Made by a program: the position numbers and the translations under genes
Shown: one piece after another, positions 6,262 through 11,132 of the stretch
Position numbering within the stretch: position 1 is the stretch's first letter
Layout of the letters: each line of letters begins with the position of its first letter
Notes under the pieces: model-generated
What the model saw: the letters and a program-made list of their open reading frames with translations, nothing else
Databases searched by the model: none
Told to the model about the DNA's origin: nothing
NCBI GenBank assembly: GCA_004525685.1
Contig: SPBW01000060.1
Location: 1-11,132, forward strand
Source: Candidatus Atribacteria bacterium
Lineage (GTDB): Bacteria > Bipolaricaulota > Bipolaricaulia > UBA7950 > UBA9294
Direction of reading: 5' to 3'
DNA: 11,132 nucleotides

Positions 6262-7145
6262 AGGACAAGGTGATTGCCCTGCTGGACTCGATCGGGATCA
6301 CCCCGTCAGACATCGTCTCGACTGAACGCATCAGCGGGCTCACCAATGCCAACTACTTGGTGAAGACACGCGACGATGAATTGATCGTTCGTATTGCCTC
6401 AGCCGATCGAGCTTGGGCACACGGCATGAGCCGCGACGCCGAAGCACAGGTCCTGGCCGCAGCCCAGGCAGCGGGATTGGGTGTGGAGGTTCTCTCCTAC
6501 GAGCTTCCCGATGGGCATCTTGTGACGCGGAAAGTTGCGGCAGGGACCTACGAGACAGCGCCAGAACGGTTCGCGAGTCCTGAGACGTTTGCCAGCATTG
6601 TCGAACGTGTGAAGCAGGTTCACGCGCTTCCGCCCGTAGCGCATGTGTTCGATCCGATCGCCAAGGCGACAAAGACGGTCGACCTCGCGAAGCGGGAGGG
6701 GATCGATCTTCCGCGCGGCGTGTCGCGCTTGCTTGAGAAGGCTCACGAGATCGAGGCGCGGTGGAAGCCAACAGATCCGCTGTCTCTTGTCCTGTGCCAC
6801 AACGACCTATTCTCAGTCAACATCCTCCAGACGAGCCCTCCGACACTCATTGACTGGGAGTTTGTCGGGTTGGGCGATCCGTTCTTCGACTTGGCGACGT
6901 TGTTGGTTGCCTGTGACGATGCCCACCCGTTAGGGATGGAGCATGGGGAACTCGCCCTGACTGTGTATTTCGGAGAAGCCGATCGTGATCGGATCGATCA
7001 CCTAAGTGACATGATTCTCGTGGTGCGATTGCACGCCGCGTTGTGGGGCGTCGTGCAACAAGCTCTCCGTGTACCTGAGCCTGATGGCTTCACGTACGCG
7101 CAATATACCGAGTACATGCTGAATCAGCTGATTGCAGAGATCTAG
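6258..7145 (+). CDS. Choline kinase/aminoglycoside phosphotransferase-family kinase
   Basis: A 295-residue small-molecule kinase of the APH/choline-ethanolamine kinase superfamily (protein-kinase-like fold). The N-lobe motif GLTNANYLV at 27-35 is the nucleotide loop typical of LicA-type choline and thiamine kinases. The catalytic loop is HNDLFSVNIL at 181-190 (D183, N188), and the metal-binding aspartate is D199 in IDWEFVGLGDPFFDLAT. The late W-G-V-V-Q-Q helix and the FTYAQYTEYML ending are also typical of choline-kinase-like members. Probable substrates are choline, ethanolamine or a similar alcohol; an antibiotic substrate is less likely but not excluded. I chose the ATG at 6258 because it overlaps the upstream stop as ATGA and starts right at the first helix. 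An in-frame start at 6168 would add 30 residues inside the upstream gene. The only ribosome site is a weak AAAGG at 6243-6247, so coupling to the oxidoreductase is likely. No licB/licC/licD-like gene is seen in the window. Confidence 0.87.
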   Translation: MKDKVIALLDSIGITPSDIVSTERISGLTNANYLVKTRDDELIVRIASADRAWAHGMSRDAEAQVLAAAQAAGLGVEVLSYELPDGHLVTRKVAAGTYETAPERFASPETFASIVERVKQVHALPPVAHVFDPIAKATKTVDLAKREGIDLPRGVSRLLEKAHEIEARWKPTDPLSLVLCHNDLFSVNILQTSPPTLIDWEFVGLGDPFFDLATLLVACDDAHPLGMEHGELALTVYFGEADRDRIDHLSDMILVVRLHAALWGVVQQALRVPEPDGFTYAQYTEYMLNQLIAEI

Positions 7146-7693
7146 GGACTCACTTCAGCGATTCGGCGACCCAGCTCGAAGGCTTCAGTCAATCTCTCTG
7201 GCGTCTGGTTGATCGGTCGATCGGTTCCAGTGGCCGGATCGAACGTCTGGCAGGCGACGGTATGGCAGCGGCTTCCGGCGAACTTGGTGATTCGCTCCAG
7301 CCACTCGATCATGGAGCCATAGTAGCTTCGATATCCGATCAACAGGACGAAGTCCTTGTTCCCGAAGTACGTAGAACAGACGACGGCTTCCAGTCGGTCG
7401 AACAGTGTCTTTAGCTGGGACGTCATGTAGCCCCAGAACATGGGCGTCGCCATGACCACCACGTCCGCGTCCCGGAACGCAGGATAGACGTTCTGCATGT
7501 CGTCCTGAATGACGCACCCAGTTCCCTTCATGCACTCCATACATGCGCGGCAGTGGGCGATGCTCATGTCGATGGGGGTGAAGTGTGTGATCTCGTGCGA
7601 GCCTGTTGTCGCCATCCCGCGCAAGAAATGCTCGGCCAACGTATCCGTATCGCCATTGCGTCGCGCGCTACCATGAAGAACGATGATGTTCAA
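7142..7693 (-). CDS. NADPH-dependent FMN reductase/flavodoxin-fold protein with Cys cluster
   Basis: A 183-residue cytoplasmic flavoprotein. The N-terminal strand and phosphate loop HGSARRNGDTDTL (7-19) binds the FMN phosphate. The segment TPMFWGYMTSQLKTLFDRL (83-101) is the signature of the NADPH-dependent FMN reductase/iron-sulfur flavoprotein group. Four cysteines at 48, 51, 54 and 60 follow C-x2-C-x2-C-x5-C, within the compact spacing (C-x2-C-x2-C-x4-7-C) reported for the 4Fe-4S cluster of archaeal-type iron-sulfur flavoproteins, so a cluster is possible. The TTG start has AAGGAGG four bases upstream. The gene is convergent with the kinase gene and the two stop codons share one CTAG. The electron donor and acceptor are unknown. 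Confidence 0.88.
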   Translation of the reverse strand: MNIIVLHGSARRNGDTDTLAEHFLRGMATTGSHEITHFTPIDMSIAHCRACMECMKGTGCVIQDDMQNVYPAFRDADVVVMATPMFWGYMTSQLKTLFDRLEAVVCSTYFGNKDFVLLIGYRSYYGSMIEWLERITKFAGSRCHTVACQTFDPATGTDRPINQTPERLTEAFELGRRIAEVSP

Positions 7694-7697
7694 GGGG

Positions 7698-7704
7698 CCT
7701 CCTT
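7698..7704 (-). promoter_or_regulatory. Shine-Dalgarno before a TTG start
   Basis: AAGGAGG on the minus strand, then CCCC and TTG at 7691-7693. It supports the non-ATG start of the FMN reductase, whose protein begins MNIIVLHGSARR exactly where the family's first beta strand starts. Confidence 0.7.
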
Positions 7705-7760
7705 CGGCCTCTTCACTCTAGACGACGGCCGTTGCGGAATCGTTGCGATTCTTTGTGGAG

Positions 7761-7790
7761 AGTATGCTCATCGCTTTTGGAGAGTGTCAT
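7761..7790 (-). promoter_or_regulatory. Weak candidate promoter for the FMN reductase gene
   Basis: On the minus strand ATGACA (7785-7790) and CATACT (7761-7766) are 18 nt apart. The -35 is good and the -10 matches four of six bases. The leader to the TTG start would be about 60 nt. A promoter must lie in this gap because no minus-strand gene is close upstream. Confidence 0.25.
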
Positions 7791-7890
7791 TCGAGGGATA
7801 TCGTCATCCCGTTTCTGTGGTATGGCCCCTCGGCGAAACGTGAGCCGAAGACGTCGGGTACATGGCAAGAGGGCATCCAAGGGGGGTGCG

Positions 7891-7983
7891 ATGCGGCGAG
7901 TGATCTCGACAGTGTGCTTTGTAGGATTGGCCTTATTCACCCTTCTTCCTGAGTTCAGGAACCACAGAACAGCCGATCCTTGA
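7891..7983 (+). other. Candidate small membrane/secreted peptide ORF, possibly a gene relic
   Basis: ATG at 7891 follows AAGGGGGG with 4-nt spacing and opens a 30-codon frame that begins MRRVIS and continues with the hydrophobic run TVCFVGLALFTLL, which looks like a signal peptide or membrane helix. It ends at TGA 7981-7983. In another register, the sequence after the hydrophobic part stays open from about 7925 to a TGA near 8078 and reads as a polar, mature-protein-like stretch (SGTTEQPILDSNPDNL at its start). A single frameshift near 7945-7960 would join the two into a peptide of about 60 residues. It could be a decayed exported protein, a real 30-residue membrane peptide, or chance. Confidence 0.2.
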
Positions 7984-8089
7984 CAGCAATCCAGACAATC
8001 TGATCGTGCACGCTAGATTTGAACTGGGAAGCGACATCCATCCAAGCGACACATCGTGCGTGGCGTTTCGAGCTTGATGGGGAATCCAA

Positions 8090-8752
8090 CTAGTTTCTTG
8101 GCCCGAACAGTGTGGTGCCCAACCGAACCATGGTGGCACCTTCTTCGATGGCGATGGCGAAGGATCCACTCATTCCCATCGAGAGAACATCCATAGACAC
8201 GTTGGGAATGTCCGCGGCCGCGATACAGTCAAACAAGTCCTTGGTCTTATGGAAGATGGAGCGGAGATCCTCGGGATTACTAACTGAAGGTCCCATGGTC
8301 ATCAGGCCCTGAATCTGGATTGCTTCGAGCTGTGAGATCTCTCTGATGAGATCAATAGCAGCTTCGGGGAAGACGCCCGACTTCTGGGGCTCGCGGCCTG
8401 CATTCACTTCGATGAGGATCGGCATCGTGCGTGAAGTCTTCCGGCACTCCCGATCAATGGCCGTAGCCAAGGGCAGAGAGTCGACAGTTTGAATGCTGTC
8501 GAAGAGTTCGACTGCGGCCCTGACCTTATTGCGCTGCAAGTGACCGATCATCGTCCACGTCGCGGTCCTTCGCCCAAGCATCTCGATCATCGCCTGCGCC
8601 TCCTGAACATAGTTGTGGCCGATGATGCCAATGCCAGCTTCGATACAGGCGAGAACATCCTGCGATGACTGTGTCTTGGCTGCAGCGACAATCTCAACAT
8701 GAGGCGGAAGTGTGGATCTGAGTGATTCGATGCGCTTGCCGATCGATGTCAT
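8090..8752 (-). CDS. yggS: YggS/PLPBP-family pyridoxal-phosphate homeostasis protein
   Basis: A 220-residue cytoplasmic single-domain protein with the fold of the alanine racemase N-terminal barrel. It binds pyridoxal 5'-phosphate without known catalysis and helps control PLP and amino-acid pools. The PLP lysine is K26 in VAAAKTQ (family VSKT). Further family motifs are WTMIGHLQRNKV at 66-77, LMTMG at 150-154, SMGMSGSFAIAIEEGATMVR at 191-210 and GTTLFGPR at 212-219. Two departures are visible: the usual GENRVQE is GHNYVQE (45-51), with His in place of the conserved Glu, and SMGMSxD has SGS. Its ATG lies 6 nt after the ABC-F stop, so it is the second gene of a two-gene operon; a G-run about 10 nt upstream inside the ABC-F gene may serve as a weak ribosome site. 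Confidence 0.93.
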   Translation of the reverse strand: MTSIGKRIESLRSTLPPHVEIVAAAKTQSSQDVLACIEAGIGIIGHNYVQEAQAMIEMLGRRTATWTMIGHLQRNKVRAAVELFDSIQTVDSLPLATAIDRECRKTSRTMPILIEVNAGREPQKSGVFPEAAIDLIREISQLEAIQIQGLMTMGPSVSNPEDLRSIFHKTKDLFDCIAAADIPNVSMDVLSMGMSGSFAIAIEEGATMVRLGTTLFGPRN

Positions 8753-8758
8753 GGCAAT

Positions 8759-10651
8759 CTAGTCCCCCTGAGGGTCGGCAAGGTCATTCCACGCCGCATA
8801 CTTGTCTGTGAGCGTCTGCTGGGTGGTCTGATGCTTGATGCCCAGCTCTGAGATCACTTGAGCATCGCCGCTTGCGCTTGCGTCGACAAGCGCCGTTTCA
8901 ATCTCCTGCATCTGAAGTTCCAGTGCCTCGATGTCGGCTTCGAGCGTCTGGCGATGGATCTTGTGCTCGCGCGACGCGTTGCTGCCTCGGCTTGGCTTGT
9001 TCGCAGCCGGTTGAATCGGGGCTCGACTTGGGGACGCTTCTTTCTTCTGGCGCGACGCTTCCTCGTCCCGCCGCCGCCTGTATTCCTTGTACCCATAGCC
9101 ATAGACACACAGCGTGTCATTCTCGATAACCCAGACCTGCGTGGTCACGGCCTCCAGCAACGCTCGATCGTGAGACACCAACAGAACGGTCCCCGGATAC
9201 TGCTTCACGGCACGCTCCAGAATCTCCTGGCTGGCGAGATCAAGGTGATTGGTCGGCTCATCGAACAAGAGCAGGTTCCCCTCGACGAGCGAGAGAAGGG
9301 CGAGCGCCACACGGCTTCGCTCCCCTCCAGACAGAGAGTCCATCTTCTTGTCCACCTCATCACCTGAGAACAAGAAACGGCCCAGCAGCCCGCGGGCCTC
9401 AGAGATCGTGAGCGAGGCACGAGACAAGATGGCATCGAGTACCGTGTCGCGGCCATGGAGTCCCTCTTGACGCTGACTGAAGGTGGCGTACTTCACGTTA
9501 TGCCCCAATTCGCACGTTCCCGAGAGCGGCTGACGCTCACCTATGATCGTGTTCAGAAGCGTCGTCTTCCCGCATCCGTTTGGCCCGATAATGGCGATCT
9601 TCTCTTCGCGGTAGACGTCTGCCTCTTGGACACGAAACAGCGGCTCGTCGAATCCGATGGCCAAATTGCGAAGTGAAAGAACCTTCTTCCCCGGATGTGC
9701 TGCCAGACGAATCTGGAGTGAGATGCGCTTCGAATCTTTCGGCCTTTCGATCCGGTCCTTTTCGATGCGCTGGAGCTTCTTCTCTCGATCCTTGGCCTGA
9801 CTGACCTTTCCCCCCGCCTTGGTGCGGCGAACGAACTCTCTGTACTTCTCAATGGTGTCTTCTTGTTGCGCATAGAGGTTCAGCCGGCGCTCCCTGTCAG
9901 CGTCGCGCAGAGCTCTCGACTGTACGTACCCAGCGTTGTAGACGGTGACTTCTTCGAACGCCATGTCCCAGGTTCGATTGGCCACACGGTCGAGCAAGTG
10001 GCGATCATGAGAGACAAGGATCAGGGCGCCGGGGAATTGAATCAGTGTGTCCTCCAGCCAGTCAAGCGCTTCGAAATCGAGGTGATTGGTGGGCTCATCG
10101 AGCATGAGTAGGTCCGGGGCCTCAAGCAGAACGCGCGCCAACGCAGCCCGCGCTTCTTCACCTCCAGACAGTACGTGGACAGGCATGTCAAACTGGTCGG
10201 ACGTAAATCCCACGCCGATGAGGGCAGAGCGAATGCGCGCGTCGATCTCATAACCGCCCGATCGCTCGAAATCGTGCAACAAGTCGTCATATCGATGATG
10301 CAACTGCGGATCCTCGTTGCCGTCTGCAAAGGCATGTTCCAGGCGGCGCAGCTCTTGCTCTACGTCATGCAAGCGAGCGAACGGCCGCCGCATGGCTTCA
10401 CGCAACGTGCCTTCGTCCTGCAATCGAACCGTCTGCGCTAGGTACCCCGTGCGCACATTCCCGATCAAGCGCACAGCGCCCTCACTGGGCGCCTCCAGGT
10501 CGGCAATGATCCGAAGCAGCGTCGATTTGCCGACGCCGTTGTCGCCGATCAAAGCGACGCGATCGCCGGGACCGACCTGCGCCGAGAACGGATCAAATAG
10601 GATGTCAGCAGCGAACGCCTTGCTCAGCTGCTCAATCTGAAGAATGGACAT
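8759..10651 (-). CDS. ABC-F family ATP-binding protein (Uup/YdiF type)
   Basis: A 630-residue soluble tandem ATPase without membrane segments. Domain 1 has Walker A GDNGVGKS (36-43), signature LSGGE (161-165) and Walker B LLMLDEPTNHLD (181-192). Domain 2 has Walker A GPNGCGKT (356-363), signature LSGGE (440-444) and Walker B LLLFDEPTNHLDL (460-472). The charged linker between them (about 245-310) is the P-site tRNA interaction motif region of ABC-F proteins. The C terminus (about 525-625) is a basic segment followed by a coiled coil, as in Uup-like members. ABC-F proteins bind the ribosomal E site and relieve stalled or blocked translation; some confer antibiotic resistance, but nothing here identifies this one as a resistance factor. 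The start MSILQIEQLSKAF matches the family, yet no Shine-Dalgarno precedes the ATG. It is the first gene of an operon with the PLP homeostasis gene and is divergent from the radical SAM gene. Confidence 0.93.
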   Translation of the reverse strand: MSILQIEQLSKAFAADILFDPFSAQVGPGDRVALIGDNGVGKSTLLRIIADLEAPSEGAVRLIGNVRTGYLAQTVRLQDEGTLREAMRRPFARLHDVEQELRRLEHAFADGNEDPQLHHRYDDLLHDFERSGGYEIDARIRSALIGVGFTSDQFDMPVHVLSGGEEARAALARVLLEAPDLLMLDEPTNHLDFEALDWLEDTLIQFPGALILVSHDRHLLDRVANRTWDMAFEEVTVYNAGYVQSRALRDADRERRLNLYAQQEDTIEKYREFVRRTKAGGKVSQAKDREKKLQRIEKDRIERPKDSKRISLQIRLAAHPGKKVLSLRNLAIGFDEPLFRVQEADVYREEKIAIIGPNGCGKTTLLNTIIGERQPLSGTCELGHNVKYATFSQRQEGLHGRDTVLDAILSRASLTISEARGLLGRFLFSGDEVDKKMDSLSGGERSRVALALLSLVEGNLLLFDEPTNHLDLASQEILERAVKQYPGTVLLVSHDRALLEAVTTQVWVIENDTLCVYGYGYKEYRRRRDEEASRQKKEASPSRAPIQPAANKPSRGSNASREHKIHRQTLEADIEALELQMQEIETALVDASASGDAQVISELGIKHQTTQQTLTDKYAAWNDLADPQGD

Positions 10652-10658
10652 AGCGTTG

Positions 10659-10686
10659 ATGGTACGCCACTCGTGAAGGCGTGCAA
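10659..10686 (-). promoter_or_regulatory. Candidate promoter giving a leaderless ABC-F mRNA
   Basis: On the minus strand TTGCAC (10681-10686) and TACCAT (10659-10664) are 16 nt apart, and only 7 nt separate the latter from the ABC-F ATG. Transcription would start at about the start codon itself, which would explain the missing ribosome site. Both hexamers are imperfect matches. Confidence 0.25.
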
Positions 10687-10736
10687 AGCGCTTCCTTCTT
10701 CACAATCCATGTGCTAGCATGCCGGCGGTGAGAGGA

Positions 10737-11132
10737 ATGCACGAGGCGATGTTGTACGACAGAATAGGCGATGGACGTGTGCACTGTCGGCTGTGTTCTC
10801 ATTGCTGCATGATCGCCGAGGGCGAACGGGGCATCTGTCAGGTGCGCAAGAACACGTCGGGCATACTGGAGAGCCTGGTGTATGGCCGCCTGGTTGCTCG
10901 TGACGTAGATCCCATCGAGAAGAAGCCGCTGTTCCACTTCTATCCAGGCACGCGCGCCTATTCTATCGCCACGGTGGGATGCAACTTCACGTGCTTGCAC
11001 TGCCAGAATCACTACATCTCCCAGTACCCACGAGCCCATGACGGGCACATCGTCGGGGATCGCGTGCCCACAAGTGAGATCGTCGCGAGCGCTGTCGAGA
11101 CGGGCTGCCATTCGATCGCCTACACCTACACC
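10737..11132 (+). CDS. amrS: AmmeMemoRadiSam system radical SAM enzyme (N-terminal part, cut by window end)
   Basis: The first 132 residues of a radical SAM protein of the AmmeMemoRadiSam type, which is normally about 330-350 residues. The start MHEAMLYDRIGDGRVHCRLC fits the usual MKEAxxYE opening, so I choose the ATG at 10737-10739 over the in-frame ATG at 10749 and the TTG at 10752. Cysteines C17, C20, C24 and C34 form the N-terminal CxxC...GxC pattern of the family. The radical SAM cluster motif is C82-x3-C86-x2-C89 in GCNFTCLHCQN, followed by the typical HYISQ. Such enzymes usually occur with AMMECR1 and Memo-like proteins; the system has no firmly established reaction. Here those partners would have to lie beyond the right edge. 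The gene is divergent from the ABC-F gene across 85 bases. Confidence 0.88.
   Translation, partial: MHEAMLYDRIGDGRVHCRLCSHCCMIAEGERGICQVRKNTSGILESLVYGRLVARDVDPIEKKPLFHFYPGTRAYSIATVGCNFTCLHCQNHYISQYPRAHDGHIVGDRVPTSEIVASAVETGCHSIAYTYT

Larger units (their letters stand above)
7694..8089. other. 396-nt intergenic region, no confident gene
   Basis: The region separates two minus-strand units. Three short frames cross it (plus strand 7743-7952 and 7732-7983, minus strand 7713-7940). None has a recognisable family and they overlap one another, so at most one is real. The part at 7891-7983 with a signal-like hydrophobic stretch is listed separately. No tRNA, no clear terminator for the PLP homeostasis gene and no repeat was found. 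Confidence 0.5.

Noticed and set aside
7980..7985. TTGACA resembling a perfect -35 box on the plus strand
   Set aside because: The 6 bases 17 nt downstream are ATCGTG, nothing like a -10, and no plus-strand gene follows.
10632..11111. 159-codon minus-strand ORF at the right end
   Set aside because: It is the antisense shadow of the radical SAM gene, whose motifs (CNFTCLHC) are unmistakable on the plus strand.

Overview
This is bacterial DNA of moderately high GC (about 55-60% judged by eye, not calculated). It holds seven confident complete genes and one gene cut by the right edge. The lineage cannot be fixed from the sequence. A very large exported protein built from CCLPDG-type six-cysteine modules, DUF11/CARDB-like beta domains and one dockerin-like calcium loop recalls Planctomycetes/Phycisphaerae or deep candidate phyla such as Bipolaricaulota, but that is only an impression. 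Strong AAGGAGG ribosome sites are common, and at least two genes appear to start at TTG.

Layout from left to right. Positions 1-281 carry no confident gene, only a short hairpin. On the minus strand, 282-1070 encodes a bacterial RIO-family protein kinase. It has a leader of about 190 nt containing a candidate promoter and a 16-codon mini-ORF with a perfect Shine-Dalgarno. Next, also on the minus strand, 1403-5017 encodes a 1204-residue exported modular protein, closed by a clear UUCG-loop terminator at 1355-1391. Divergent from it, on the plus strand, lie an Old Yellow Enzyme-type flavin oxidoreductase (5158-6261) and a choline kinase/APH-type phosphotransferase (6258-7145). These two overlap by ATGA and are probably translationally coupled. 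A convergent minus-strand flavodoxin-fold FMN reductase with a four-cysteine cluster (7142-7693) shares a CTAG palindrome as stop codon with the phosphotransferase. Positions 7694-8089 hold no confident gene; one weak small ORF with a signal-like hydrophobic stretch may be a relic. A minus-strand pair follows: an ABC-F ATPase (8759-10651) and, 6 nt downstream, a YggS/PLPBP pyridoxal-phosphate homeostasis protein (8090-8752). Divergent from these, at 10737, the radical SAM enzyme of the AmmeMemoRadiSam system begins and runs off the right edge.

How the genes relate. Most are housekeeping or accessory metabolic genes: ribosome-associated ATPase, PLP homeostasis, flavoenzymes and a small-molecule kinase. 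They do not form one obvious pathway. The least ordinary elements are the modular secreted protein, whose N-terminal domain looks like a C39-type peptidase fold without its catalytic cysteine and with a calcium loop inserted, and the RIO kinase with its possible leader peptide. I found no CRISPR array, tRNA, rRNA, insertion sequence or phage gene.
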